Shown: positions 32,268-40,949, numbered from the stretch's first letter. The stretch is DNA of 64,000 nucleotides from Sorangium cellulosum (GCF_004135735.1 NZ_CP012670.1:2480001-2544000); one strand, 5' to 3'. The notes: a model not told the origin generated them from the letters alone. Made by a program: numbers and translations.

Positions 32268-34646
32268 ATGCACGAACCCCTTTTCAAGCGATGGATCCTG
32301 CGCCGGACGACGACGGCGTCCGCGCTCGTGCTCGGCGCGCTCGCGCTGGGCGCCGGATGCGCCGGCAGCCAGGGCTCCGGGGCCGCGCTCCCCGCGGGCT
32401 CGACGCCGGGCGCGGGCGACCCCGCGACCGCCGGGTCGGCGCAGCACAACCTGCTGAAGGCCTCCGACTTCAATGACAGCAGGAGCCTGCCCTGGACCAC
32501 CTCGTTCAGCGCGCCGGGCGCTGGCAGCGCGGAGGTGAAGGACGGCGCCTATTGCGTGACGGTGACGAACAAGGGGACCAACAACTGGGACGCCCAGTTC
32601 CGCCACCGGGAGATGGTGATCCAGAAGGGTCACAGCTACTCGATCCAATACAAGGCCTGGGCGTCCGCGCCCACGAAGGCGCGCCCGAAGGTAGGCATGG
32701 CCGGGCCGCCGTACGAGGAGTACTGGTCGGACACCGTGGTGCTCGGGACCGAGCCGAAGACCTACACCGGCAAGTTCTCGATGGCGAAGGCCGACGATCC
32801 CACGGCGGAGCTCGCGTTCCACATCGGCGGTGAGATGGCGTCGGCCAAGGAGCCGTTCGAGGTCTGCATCGACGACATCCGCCTGGATGATCCGGAGTTC
32901 CGCGCCAGCGCGCCCGAGGCCGCCGCGGCGGCGCCGAAGGTCGCCGTGAACCAGATCGGGTATCTGCCCGGCGCCATCAAGATCGCCAGCGTGAACGACG
33001 CGGCCACCGCCCCGCTCGCGTGGGAGCTGCTCGACGGCGCCGGCAAGGCGGTCGCGCGCGGAAAGACCCGGGTCTTCGGCGAGGACGGCGCGTCCGGCGA
33101 TCACGTCCACCTGGTCGACTTCACGGCCTTCAAGGCGCCGGGCGAGCGCTACGTGCTCGAGGTCGGGGACGAGAAGAGCTTCCCGTTCGACATCGGCGCT
33201 GGCATCTATCAGAAGCTCAAGGTCGACGCGCTCGCGTATTTCTACCACAACCGGAGCGGCATCGAGATCGAGATGCCGTATGCGGGCAAGCCCGAGCTGG
33301 CGCGCCCGGCCGGGCACCTCCAGGACAAGAGCACGCGCTGCCTTCCGGGCAGCGGGTGCAACTACACGCTCGACGCGTCGCGCGGCTGGTACGACGCCGG
33401 CGATCACGGCAAGTACGTGGTCAACGGCGGCATCTCGGTGTGGACGCTCCTCAACTGGTACGAGCGCACGAAGCACCTCGGCACGTCGAGCGCGGACTTC
33501 GGGGACGGCAAGCTCAGCATCCCCGAGAACAAGAACGGCGTGCCGGACCTCCTCGACGAGGCCCGCTGGGAGCTCGAGTTCCTGATGGGCATGCAGGTGC
33601 CGGAAGGCAAGCCGCTCGCCGGCATGGTCCACCACAAGATGCACGACGACGCGTGGACCGGGCTCGGCCTCGCGCCGCACGAGGACAAGATGACGCGCTC
33701 GCTGCACAAGCCGAGCACGGCGGCGACGCTCAACGTCGCCGCGGTGGGCGCGCAGTGCGCGCGCATCTGGAAGACGGTGGACGCGGCGTTCTCGGCGCGG
33801 TGCCTGAAGGCCGCCGAGCGCGCCTGGGCCGCGGCGAAGCAGCACCCGGCCCTCTACGCGCCCCCCGGCGGCGACAAGGGCGGCGGTCCCTACGACGACA
33901 CGGACGTCAAGGACGAGCTGTACTGGGCCGCGGCCGAGCTCTTCGTCACGACGGGCAAGCCGGAGTACAAGCAGGTTGTCCAGTCCTCCCCGCTCAACGC
34001 GCGGTTCCCGATGGAGGTCGACGGGGTGGTCTCGTCGATGAGCTGGAAGGTCACGGACGCGCTCGGCCAGATCTCGATGGCGATCGTGCCCGGCCACGTC
34101 GACGCCGCGTGGCAGCAGCAGCTCCGCGGCCGCATCGCCAAGGCCGCCGATCGGTACCTCGCCATCGCCGAGAAGGAGGGGTACCGGACGCTCCTCCAGC
34201 GGACGCCCGCCGGCAAGTACGAGTGGGGCTCGAACTCCTTCGTGCTGAACAACATGCTCGTCGTCGCGCTCGCGCACGACGTCACGAAGCAGCAGAAGTA
34301 CCTCGACGGGGTGGTGCTCGGCATGGACTACCTGCTCGGCCGCAACCCGCTCGGGCAATCGTACGTCACCGGCCATGGCGACAAGCCCCTCCAGAACCCG
34401 CACCACCGGTTCTGGGCCCACCAGGCGAACAGCAAGTATCCGAAGGCGCCGCCCGGCGCCGTGTCCGGCGGGCCCAACTCGTCGCTCCAGGATCCCCACG
34501 CCCAGGCCGCCGGCCTCAAGGGCTGCGTCGCGCAGCGGTGCTTCGTGGATCACATCGAAGCCTGGAGCGTGAACGAGATCACCATCAACTGGAACGCGCC
34601 GTTCGCGTGGGTGACAGCCTTCCTCGACGAGAAGGCGAGGAAGTAG
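32268..34646 (+). CDS. GH9 endoglucanase-like lipoprotein with N-terminal CBM
   Basis: This protein of 792 aa is predicted to hydrolyse beta-1,4-glucans at the cell surface. After a basic N-terminus and hydrophobic segment, LALGAGCAGSQG gives a plausible lipid-anchoring Cys. A CBM4/9-like carbohydrate-binding domain lies near residues 55-190, then a CelD-type Ig-like module (KVAVNQIGYLPGA), then the GH9 catalytic domain. The catalytic base motif is GWYDAGDHGKYVVNGG, the substrate-binding HHR is in NPHHRFWAHQ, and the acid Glu is in SVNEITINWNAPFAW. ATG 32268 has GAGG at proper spacing; ATG 32250 overlaps its own Shine-Dalgarno and is less likely. Myxobacteria of the Sorangium type degrade cellulose, so the gene fits the host. 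Confidence 0.95.
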   Translation: MHEPLFKRWILRRTTTASALVLGALALGAGCAGSQGSGAALPAGSTPGAGDPATAGSAQHNLLKASDFNDSRSLPWTTSFSAPGAGSAEVKDGAYCVTVTNKGTNNWDAQFRHREMVIQKGHSYSIQYKAWASAPTKARPKVGMAGPPYEEYWSDTVVLGTEPKTYTGKFSMAKADDPTAELAFHIGGEMASAKEPFEVCIDDIRLDDPEFRASAPEAAAAAPKVAVNQIGYLPGAIKIASVNDAATAPLAWELLDGAGKAVARGKTRVFGEDGASGDHVHLVDFTAFKAPGERYVLEVGDEKSFPFDIGAGIYQKLKVDALAYFYHNRSGIEIEMPYAGKPELARPAGHLQDKSTRCLPGSGCNYTLDASRGWYDAGDHGKYVVNGGISVWTLLNWYERTKHLGTSSADFGDGKLSIPENKNGVPDLLDEARWELEFLMGMQVPEGKPLAGMVHHKMHDDAWTGLGLAPHEDKMTRSLHKPSTAATLNVAAVGAQCARIWKTVDAAFSARCLKAAERAWAAAKQHPALYAPPGGDKGGGPYDDTDVKDELYWAAAELFVTTGKPEYKQVVQSSPLNARFPMEVDGVVSSMSWKVTDALGQISMAIVPGHVDAAWQQQLRGRIAKAADRYLAIAEKEGYRTLLQRTPAGKYEWGSNSFVLNNMLVVALAHDVTKQQKYLDGVVLGMDYLLGRNPLGQSYVTGHGDKPLQNPHHRFWAHQANSKYPKAPPGAVSGGPNSSLQDPHAQAAGLKGCVAQRCFVDHIEAWSVNEITINWNAPFAWVTAFLDEKARK

Positions 34647-34818
34647 CGCCCGGCGGCGAGGGCCTATCGATACGGCATCGCAGCGGCGACATGACCGGAG
34701 AGCGATGTCAAGCGGGCAGCACGGATCCTGTGCCGCCGCCCGACCTCGGGACACCGGAGTGCGTGAGCGCAGGGGCGCGGGTTGCCCGGGCGCGCCGCAT
34801 GATCTAGGGACAGGGACT

Positions 34819-34848
34819 CGCCCTCTCCGGGGCGCTGCTGTTTTTTTT
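34819..34848 (+). terminator. Hairpin plus T8 run just upstream of the eight-cysteine gene
   Basis: CGCCC-TCTCCG-GGGCG (34819-34834) is followed six bases later by eight T residues (34841-34848). It resembles an intrinsic terminator for the GH9 transcript or a leader attenuator, since the next start codon is only 19 bases after the T run. The gap between stem and T run is longer than usual. Confidence 0.4.
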
Positions 34849-34867
34849 CTTGTGAGGAGGTCTTGGG

Positions 34868-35431
34868 ATGAAACTTTTTACCACACGTCACGGGTTTGCC
34901 TTCACGCTGCTCCTGCTCTGCGCCCCCCTGCTCGCCGGCGCGAACGCCGCCGGCCGCGGTCATGAGGTCCCCGCGATCGAGGACGAGGGCAGCGCGTCCG
35001 CGGGCGTCGTCTCGGCGGCGGCCGGGCGCATCAAGCCCCGCCCTTGCATGGTGACCGGCTGCAGCGGGCAGATCTGCGCGAGCGAGCCCGTGTACACGAC
35101 GTGCGAGTGGCGCGAGGAGTACGCGTGTTACGGCGAGCACGGCATCTGCGAGCGCGATGCGTCGGGCCGGTGCGGCTGGCGCGAGACGTCGGAGCTCGAG
35201 GCGTGCCTCGGCGGCGGGGAGGCGCCGGGCGGGCCGTCCGACGGCTGCGTCGTCACCGGGTGCAGCGGGCAGATCTGCGCGAGCGAGCCCGTGATCACGA
35301 CGTGCGAGTGGCGCGAGGAGTACGCGTGTTACGGCAAGCTCGGCGTCTGTGAGCGCGACGCGTCCGGCGCGTGCGGCTGGCGGGACACCCCGGAGCTCGA
35401 CGCCTGCCTCGAGTCCGCCTCGGGGATCTGA
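34868..35431 (+). CDS. Secreted protein with two eight-cysteine domains
   Basis: This protein of 187 aa has a clear signal peptide (MKLFTTRHGFAFTLLLLCAPLLAGANA). Two copies of an approximately 55-residue domain follow. Each has eight cysteines in the same order: C-x4-CSGQIC, EPV-x-TTCEWREEYAC, then C-x7-CGW and a final Cys in E-L-x-A-C-L. This is the eight-cysteine-cluster domain seen in secreted deltaproteobacterial proteins, of unknown function; the Cys should form four disulfides per domain. The two copies differ at few positions, pointing to a recent internal duplication. A GAGGAGG ribosome binding site fixes the ATG at 34868. Confidence 0.88.
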   Translation: MKLFTTRHGFAFTLLLLCAPLLAGANAAGRGHEVPAIEDEGSASAGVVSAAAGRIKPRPCMVTGCSGQICASEPVYTTCEWREEYACYGEHGICERDASGRCGWRETSELEACLGGGEAPGGPSDGCVVTGCSGQICASEPVITTCEWREEYACYGKLGVCERDASGACGWRDTPELDACLESASGI

Positions 35432-35561
35432 GCGCGCCGAGGCCGCTCCTTGCTGGAGCGACCGCGTCCGAGGTTCTGCGCCTCGCGGCGAGCCCTTCAC
35501 GCGATCCGGCGCGTCTGGTAGCGTCGGCCCGACCGCGGCGCCTGCCGCACTGGAGCGCGAT

Positions 35562-35936
35562 GTGAACTGCCCGAAATGCATGGCCAGGATGCAGACCATC
35601 ACCTTTGGCGGGATCGACGTCGATCGCTGCACCGCGTGCGGCGGGATCTGGTTCGACAGCCGGGAGAAGGAGTCGCTCAAGGCGGTCGAGGGGTCCCAGG
35701 CGATCGACGTCGGCGACCCCGCGGTCGGGCGGCGGAACAACGAGATCCGCAAGGTGCCGTGCCCCCGCTGCACGACGCCGATGGTGCGCATGGTCGACCC
35801 GCAGCAGCCGCACATCTGGTACGAGAGCTGCAGCGTGTGCGGCGGCGTGTACTTCGACGCCGGCGAGTTCCGCGATTACAAGGAGCACACGCTGGGCGAC
35901 TTCTTCCGGGACCTGTTCGCGCGACAGCGCGCCTGA
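35562..35936 (+). CDS. zf-TFIIB domain protein with two zinc ribbons
   Basis: This 124-aa protein has two treble-clef zinc ribbons: CPKCMARM with DRCTACGGIWFD, and CPRCTTPM with ESCSVCGGVYFDAGE. These are the zf-TFIIB (PF13453) signatures, found in bacterial proteins of unknown role, possibly metal handling or nucleic-acid binding. GTG 35562 is chosen because GGAG lies upstream and the first ribbon begins at residue 3. The C-terminal end DFFRDLFARQ is amphipathic. It is convergent with the outer-membrane protein gene, eight bases apart. Confidence 0.87.
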   Translation: MNCPKCMARMQTITFGGIDVDRCTACGGIWFDSREKESLKAVEGSQAIDVGDPAVGRRNNEIRKVPCPRCTTPMVRMVDPQQPHIWYESCSVCGGVYFDAGEFRDYKEHTLGDFFRDLFARQRA

Positions 35937-35944
35937 CCGCCGCG

Positions 35945-36781
35945 CTAGAACTCGCCCATCAGCCCCAGCGTCGGATAGACGATGAGGCTGTCGAGATCGA
36001 TCTCGGCCACCGGCTTCCCGAGCGCGGCGAGCTCGCCGGTCGAGAAGAGCTGCGCCAGCGTCAGCTCGAAGCCGAAGAAGACGTGCTTGTAGCCGAGCGC
36101 GACCCCGGCCTGCCCGCCCAGGTAGAGGCCAGTGCCCGAGAACGAGGCGATCTCCCGCTCGCCCCCGTACCCGGTGAAGGCGGGCAGGTTCATGACGAGC
36201 TCGGTGCCGAAGCTCGTGAGCATCAGCCGCGGGCCGCTCCAGACCCGGTACCACGTGCCCGCCTTCCCGATCTGGAGCGGCAGATCGATCTGCCATCGCG
36301 TGAAGTCCGTGAGCTCGACGAGATCGAGGAGGTTCCCCACGGGGAACCCCATCACGTAATAACCAAAGCCGACGCCGGCCGTCAGGTCGACCCCGTGCTC
36401 GTCGCCCTTCAGGAGCTGGTACCGGGTGCCCAGGCGGAGCGCGCTGACGCTGTAACGGAGGTTGATCTCCCACGCGTCGAGCGCGGTGTAGCCGATCCCG
36501 AGGTGCGGAGTGACCGAGGGGGGGTTCAGCGCGAGCGCGCCGCCCGCCTCGAAGAGCGTCCGCCGCTCGCCCTCGGACAGCTCGCGCGACGCGGCGACGT
36601 CCGCCAGCACCGCGCCGGCGTCCACCACGGAGGCCAGCGTGCCGGTCGGGATCGAGACATCCATGCCGAGCTCGGCCTGGACATGCCCCTTGGGGGCCAC
36701 GTGGGCTGGCTGCAACGTGGAGAGCGCCGGCGCGCAGCCGCACGTCCAGGCGACGAGGAGAGGGAGAGCGTGGCGGAGCAT
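35945..36781 (-). CDS. Predicted outer-membrane beta-barrel protein
   Basis: This protein of 278 aa has an N-terminal signal (MLRHALPLLVAWTCGCAPAL) that may be a lipoprotein signal, then alternating beta strands with aromatic ends, for example LGIGYTALDAWEINLRYSV, LGTRYQLLK and VFFGFELTLAQLF. The last residue is Phe, as expected for barrel assembly. I do not recognise a closer family. It is convergent with the zinc-ribbon gene and downstream of the hydrophilin-like gene on the same strand. Confidence 0.75.
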   Translation of the reverse strand: MLRHALPLLVAWTCGCAPALSTLQPAHVAPKGHVQAELGMDVSIPTGTLASVVDAGAVLADVAASRELSEGERRTLFEAGGALALNPPSVTPHLGIGYTALDAWEINLRYSVSALRLGTRYQLLKGDEHGVDLTAGVGFGYYVMGFPVGNLLDLVELTDFTRWQIDLPLQIGKAGTWYRVWSGPRLMLTSFGTELVMNLPAFTGYGGEREIASFSGTGLYLGGQAGVALGYKHVFFGFELTLAQLFSTGELAALGKPVAEIDLDSLIVYPTLGLMGEF

Positions 36782-36849
36782 CGACCTGCGACGCTATCAC
36801 CCCGCGCTCGCCCCGCGCCCGGAGAGCACGCCTCGGTACGGCGGCGGGA

Positions 36850-37146
36850 TCAGCCCCGCCCCTTCTTCACGCCGATCTCCTCGTAGGGGTTCGGCCTGCC
36901 CTCGCCCTCGTCGCCCCCGGTCGCGCCCTTGCCGCCGAAGTCGCCGTGGCCGTGGGTCGCGCCCACGGCGCCCTCCGTGTCGCCCCCCTGGTGCGTCCCG
37001 CCCGGGTTGTCGCCCTTCTGGTACGCCTCGGCGCTCTCCTGCGAGCTCTTGCCGCCGTGGCGCTCCTCGCCGGCCCGCCGCTGCGTGCGCTCGTCGACAG
37101 GCTCCATGCCCTTGCCCTGGGCGCCCCGCTTGTTCTGGTTCTCCAT
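36850..37146 (-). CDS. Small hydrophilin-like protein
   Basis: This protein of 98 aa is almost entirely hydrophilic, rich in Gly, Glu, Lys and Gln, without Cys or hydrophobic stretches (for example RHGGKSSQESAEAYQKGDNP). It resembles desiccation or osmotic stress hydrophilins and KGG-type stress proteins, though I do not see a strict repeat. ATG 37146 is the only sensible start. It lies 67 bases downstream of the radical SAM gene and could be cotranscribed. Confidence 0.65.
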   Translation of the reverse strand: MENQNKRGAQGKGMEPVDERTQRRAGEERHGGKSSQESAEAYQKGDNPGGTHQGGDTEGAVGATHGHGDFGGKGATGGDEGEGRPNPYEEIGVKKGRG

Positions 37147-37213
37147 CGGCGTCTCATGGAGCGGGGGTCCGCGGCCGCAACCCCCCGCCGCCCCCGGCGG
37201 AGCTCCGCCGCGC

Positions 37214-38674
37214 TCACCCCGATGAGGTGGCCGGGTCTCGTGACCCGCCTCGTGGCCCTTCCGGGGGAACGACGGCGGCCTCCGCCCGCTTCAGGCCGAG
37301 GCGCGCGAGCCGGGCCGGCGCATCCCCGGGCGCCGGGTGCCGGATCGTCCCGCGCGGCTCGAGCGGCGGCGCGGCCGGCTCGTTGCCGGTGACCTGCTTC
37401 AGGCCGTAAAAGCCGTTCATCGCCGCCGACAGCATCATCCCGCCGCGGCTCAGCGACCGCGCGCCGCGCGCGAGGCGCTCGAGCACCGCCGCGGGGCCGA
37501 AGGCGCGATTCCACATCTGCCGGTGGGCGGCGAGGAGCTGCTCGGGGGACATGCGCGCCGGCCGGAAGGCGACCCCGTAGCCGCTGTAATGGGGCCAGTC
37601 GCGCTCCTCCAGGATGCGCCCGTCTCGCCGGTGCTCGTCGTACAGCGGCGTGCCCCGGAACGGCGTCAGGATGCTCAGGAACGGGACGTCGACGCCGATC
37701 TCGTTCAGCCGATCGGCCGTGGAGGCGATGACCTCCGGCGTCTGATCGTCGAAGCCCGAGATGAAGCCTGCCATCACGCAGATCCCGCGATCGTGCAGCC
37801 TGCGGATGGCCTCGCGGTACTCGCCCACGCGGTTCTGGCGCTTGTCGACGCGCTTCAGGTCGGCCTCGTCGAGGCTCTCGATGCCGAGGAAGATGCCGAT
37901 ACAGCCGGAGCGCTCCATCGCGTCGAGCAGCTCCCGGTCCTTGACGATATCGATGGAGGCCTGCGTGAGCCACCAGCGATCGAGCCCGGCGAGCTCTCTC
38001 AGGAGCTCCTTGGCCCAGCGGCGCTGGACGAGCAGGTTGTCGTCCCAGAACCACGCGACCTTCTCCTGCCAGAAGCGGGGGAAATGCGTGGTGGCGATGT
38101 CGCGGATCACCTCGTCGACGGGGCGCACGCGGAAGCCGGGGTTGAGGTCGGGCACGGTGCAGAAGCCGCACGTGAACGGGCAGCCGCGCGTCGCCTGGAG
38201 CACGCGGGGGACGAGGAAGCGGCGCTCGAGCAGGTCGTAGCGGGGGGTCGGCAGCCCGGCGAGCGGGGCCGGCTCGCCGTGATAGACGCGGCGCTGCGTG
38301 CCGCGCGCGAGATCGCGCAGGACCGCGGGCCAGACCGCCTCGGCCTCCCCGGTGACCACCACGTCCACGTGCTGGAGCGCCTCCTCGATCCAGTACGAGA
38401 CGTGCGGCCCGCCGGCGACGACGCGCACGCCGAGGGCGCGGTAGCGATCGGCGAGCGCGTAGGCGCGGCGCGCGAAGCCGGAGAAGAACGAGAGCGCGAC
38501 CACGTCCGGCGCGGCGTCGACCGGGACGGGGCGCACCTGCTCGTGGAAGAGCTCGACCTCGTGCTCCGGCGGGGTGATCGCCGCGAGGTGGATCCCGGTG
38601 ACCGGCGGGACGAAGTGGAACCGGTGCCCCCTGCGATAACGGGGGACGTAACTCACGACAATCCTCACCTTCAT
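37214..38674 (-). CDS. B12-binding-domain radical SAM enzyme
   Basis: This protein of 486 aa has an N-terminal Rossmann-like cobalamin-binding region (HVDVVVTGEAEAVWPAV) followed by the radical SAM barrel with ATRGCPFTCGFCTVP holding the Fe-S cysteines. FLGIESLDEADLKRVDKRQN and GFISGFDDQTPEVI are typical of the BchE/HpnR-like subgroup, and FLSILTPFRGTPLYDEH marks the DUF4070 region. Members methylate or rearrange lipids and secondary metabolites. ATG 38674 has GAGGAGG; the frame upstream to 38926 is not protein-like. The substrate is unknown. Confidence 0.92.
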   Translation of the reverse strand: MKVRIVVSYVPRYRRGHRFHFVPPVTGIHLAAITPPEHEVELFHEQVRPVPVDAAPDVVALSFFSGFARRAYALADRYRALGVRVVAGGPHVSYWIEEALQHVDVVVTGEAEAVWPAVLRDLARGTQRRVYHGEPAPLAGLPTPRYDLLERRFLVPRVLQATRGCPFTCGFCTVPDLNPGFRVRPVDEVIRDIATTHFPRFWQEKVAWFWDDNLLVQRRWAKELLRELAGLDRWWLTQASIDIVKDRELLDAMERSGCIGIFLGIESLDEADLKRVDKRQNRVGEYREAIRRLHDRGICVMAGFISGFDDQTPEVIASTADRLNEIGVDVPFLSILTPFRGTPLYDEHRRDGRILEERDWPHYSGYGVAFRPARMSPEQLLAAHRQMWNRAFGPAAVLERLARGARSLSRGGMMLSAAMNGFYGLKQVTGNEPAAPPLEPRGTIRHPAPGDAPARLARLGLKRAEAAVVPPEGPRGGSRDPATSSG

Positions 38675-38980
38675 GAGCGCCTCCTCGGGATCGGGCGCCT
38701 CGTCGGACCGGACCCGCGACGACGACGAGGCGCCGCGGGCGGGCGGAGGTCCGATGAGACGCGCCCGGAACAACGCAGGAGCGGGAGGAGCCACCGTGGA
38801 GGCTCGGTGGTGGGTGCGTGCGGGAGCCGAGGATGGGAGCGCCCCGGAGACCGGAGGCTCGCTACCGGGGTGGACAATCCCCACGCCCGGCGGCTCGACC
38901 GGGGCGGCGCCTCCCGGCCGTGGCACGTCGAGTGCAGGAACGCTCCACGGTGGTGCGGTCTGGCGCGCGCGTCGATCGCC
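38675..38980. other. Intergenic region upstream of the radical SAM gene
   Basis: About 300 bases without a credible gene or repeat. It marks the left border of a stretch of broken defence genes. Confidence 0.4.
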
Positions 38981-39208
38981 TCAGCAGGGCGGCGTCGACC
39001 TGTAGAAGCGGCGCTGGAGGGGGTCGTCGAGGGCAATGATCTCCCGGAGATGGGTCCAGCGGAGATGGGTCCAGCTCAACTGTGCACGCAGCGCGTGCAC
39101 AACCTCCGGGTCGGGGAAAACCTCGGCGAAGCGCGGCATGTGGTGGAGGTCGCGCTTGCTGAAGCCGCGGCCGTGCTCGACGATGCGGCTGCCCAGCGCC
39201 CTGACGCT
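38981..39208 (-). pseudogene. Remnant of a DUF1016/YhcG-type PD-(D/E)XK nuclease gene
   Basis: The minus strand encodes a fragment that matches the DUF1016 N-terminal domain: HGRGFSKRDLHHMPRFAEVF, PDPEVVHALRAQLSWTH and REIIALDDPLQRRFY. It stops right after this, so the nuclease domain is missing. Upstream of 39208 the frame no longer resembles the family. A 15-bp tandem duplication (39046-39060, 39061-39075) inserts an extra WTHLR. The features together indicate a dead gene. Confidence 0.7.
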
Positions 39209-39272
39209 CTGCCGCGCCGCGCAGCGGCGTCGGCAGCAGCGGCGGGTTGGGCAGCATTCGCGTTGTAGTGCT

Positions 39273-39761
39273 TCACCCCAGCGCGCGGCGGCGCCGCAAT
39301 CGAGCGTTGTACCATGCTTGCACGTCCGCCACGACGTGCTCGAGCCGCTCTTCGTCAAGGGCAGCAACATCAATCGATGACTGCAATGTAAGGCCCGGGC
39401 TCACGCTGCCGGCGACACGCGGTTGCAGAACCCACCCGAAGTACCCCTCGTCTGTCCTCATGTCGAAGATGAGTACGCCAATGGGAAACGTCGCGTGCTC
39501 TACCTGTTTCCTCAATGCGGTGGCGACCGTCGCCCGCACCCGGCTACGGTCGCTGAGGAGAGTTTTTTCGACCTCAATGTCCCCCTTGACCACTACCCCA
39601 AATAGCTCCGCGCTCCGCTCTGAGGACTTGACGCTGACGAGGAGATCGATGCCGTAATCGTGGGAGGGACGTTCGACGGACACGTCCGGGTGCCGCGTCA
39701 GAAACATCGTCGCCAGATATTCAGCGCGCTCTGCGAAGAACCTTGCCTTGTCGCTCGCCAT
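39273..39761 (-). CDS. DUF4365-like protein, second gene of a two-gene operon
   Basis: This protein of 162 aa begins MASDKARFFAERAEYLATMF. Its middle, RPSHDYGIDLLVSVKSSE then FGVVVKG, has the D-x(n)-(V/E)xK layout of DUF4365/PD-(D/E)XK-fold proteins, although an acidic residue before the VK is absent. The C-terminal half has LRKQVEHATFPIGVLIFDMR, typical of the family. The base composition is clearly more AT-rich than its neighbours, which suggests recent transfer. It begins 8 bases after the stop of the upstream partner. The function is unknown; related proteins occur in defence islands. Confidence 0.75.
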   Translation of the reverse strand: MASDKARFFAERAEYLATMFLTRHPDVSVERPSHDYGIDLLVSVKSSERSAELFGVVVKGDIEVEKTLLSDRSRVRATVATALRKQVEHATFPIGVLIFDMRTDEGYFGWVLQPRVAGSVSPGLTLQSSIDVAALDEERLEHVVADVQAWYNARLRRRRALG

Positions 39762-39769
39762 GGATACCC

Positions 39770-40252
39770 CTAAACATCTGAAAATGCGGATGCTCTTGGT
39801 GTTTTGACCACGCCGAGGCCGTTCCAGAAGGCGAGCACCTCGTCGTGCAGTGTTTGACGGACCGTGGCGTTTTGGAGAGAGAATTTTGTAGGAATGCTCG
39901 ATATGCGTTGCGTCCTCTTGATGTCGACGGTCACGATGTAGGGCTGCTCGCTCGGCTCGTGAACACCCACGACAAAACTGGGCAATGGCGCTCCATAAAG
40001 AGCATTGGCTCGCGCGATTGCAACCCCTATCGGAAGCCTCTTCTTGTGGTTCACTGCCGTTGAGGTGGCTCTTACTTGAACGAGGAAGAGCTTGCCCGGG
40101 TGCCCCCATAGCTCGATTCCGAAATCTGCGACCGGCCACTTTTCGCCAAGGAATGCAGGGCGAAAAAGTGGCTTGTCACCGTGGAGCTTCGTGATGACGC
40201 TGCGGAAAATGCTTTCACCGCGCTCTCCCAGTGCGTCCTTGTCGACGGGCAC
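39770..40252 (-). CDS. DUF4365-like protein, first gene of a two-gene operon
   Basis: This protein of 160 aa contains LGERGESIFRSVITKLHGD, then PVADFGIELWGHPGKLFLVQVRAT, the core of a DUF4365-like PD-(D/E)XK fold with Glu in GIEL and QVR in place of the catalytic ExK. VNHKKRLPIGVAIARANAL and PLPSFVVGVHE continue the domain. GTG 40252 follows GGAG and an ideal promoter. It is only weakly similar to its downstream partner, so the pair is an ancient duplication or two distinct subunits. The AT-rich composition matches its partner. Confidence 0.75.
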   Translation of the reverse strand: MPVDKDALGERGESIFRSVITKLHGDKPLFRPAFLGEKWPVADFGIELWGHPGKLFLVQVRATSTAVNHKKRLPIGVAIARANALYGAPLPSFVVGVHEPSEQPYIVTVDIKRTQRISSIPTKFSLQNATVRQTLHDEVLAFWNGLGVVKTPRASAFSDV

Positions 40253-40275
40253 TGTGCACTCTCCGGTCGCCCTCT

Positions 40276-40305
40276 ATTATAACACGGACTATGCCGACAT
40301 CGCAA
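40276..40305 (-). promoter_or_regulatory. Near-consensus sigma-70 promoter of the DUF4365-like operon
   Basis: The minus strand reads TTGCGA (40300-40305), 18 bases, then a perfect TATAAT (40276-40281). The predicted transcript starts about 17 bases before GTG 40252. It is the best vegetative-type promoter in the window. Confidence 0.7.
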
Positions 40306-40451
40306 CCCCCGTGCGCGCCGGCAGGCTCAGGATGCTCGACAGCGGATGAGTGGGACGGGGGGGGATTCCAGGAGGCTGAGCCCGCCCGCGGACGGCACTA
40401 CGAGCGCGCAGTTCAGAACTCCAGTCCGGCTGCCCTACGCCGATTTGTGGT

Positions 40452-40918
40452 TCATCTCGAGGCCATGTTGGCGAAGAAGAGGAGCTGCCCGTCGCTCGAT
40501 CGGGGGACCAGGGACAGCTCCTCGCCCTTGTGCACCACCTTGAAGCGCGGGTCGCGCATCCCGTCCTTGCCGCCCAGGAGCTCCAGATCCTTCTTCCAGC
40601 TCTTCCCGCAGGGCGGGGTGGCGAGCATGAAGTCGAACGCCTGGGCCGGGAAGGCGTCGTGCGAGAACGTCGAGTGCTCGTAAGCGCCGCCGATGATGTG
40701 CTCGGGCTGATCGCCATCGCCCTTCATGAGCAGGTCGGCCTTGCAGATCGCGTAGGGCTCGGGGCTGGTCTCCTGGCCGTAGAGGTGCGTCTTCACCGAC
40801 TGGCCGTGCTCGGCGGCGATGGGGCGGAACATGAGCGTGGTCATGAGCCGCACCCCGTCCCGGGGCGTCCAGTGCTCTCCGGCCTCCTCGTTGTTCTCCT
40901 CATTGAACCTGTGGGTTG
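40452..40918 (-). pseudogene. hsdM: Remnant of a type I restriction HsdM methyltransferase
   Basis: The frame encodes clear HsdM text: NEENNEEAGEHWTPRDGVRL, HLYGQETSPEPYAICKADLL, SHDAFPAQAFDFMLATPPCG and RSSDGQLLFFANM. Three defects make it inactive. Both ends are missing. The SAM-binding motif I region that should follow LMFRPIA is deleted, since the text jumps to AEHGQSVKTHLYG. The catalytic NPPYG reads TPPCG. No hsdS or hsdR is nearby. Confidence 0.85.
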
Positions 40919-40949
40919 CTCCTCGTTCCGTCGCGTGGCCGCTCCGCTC

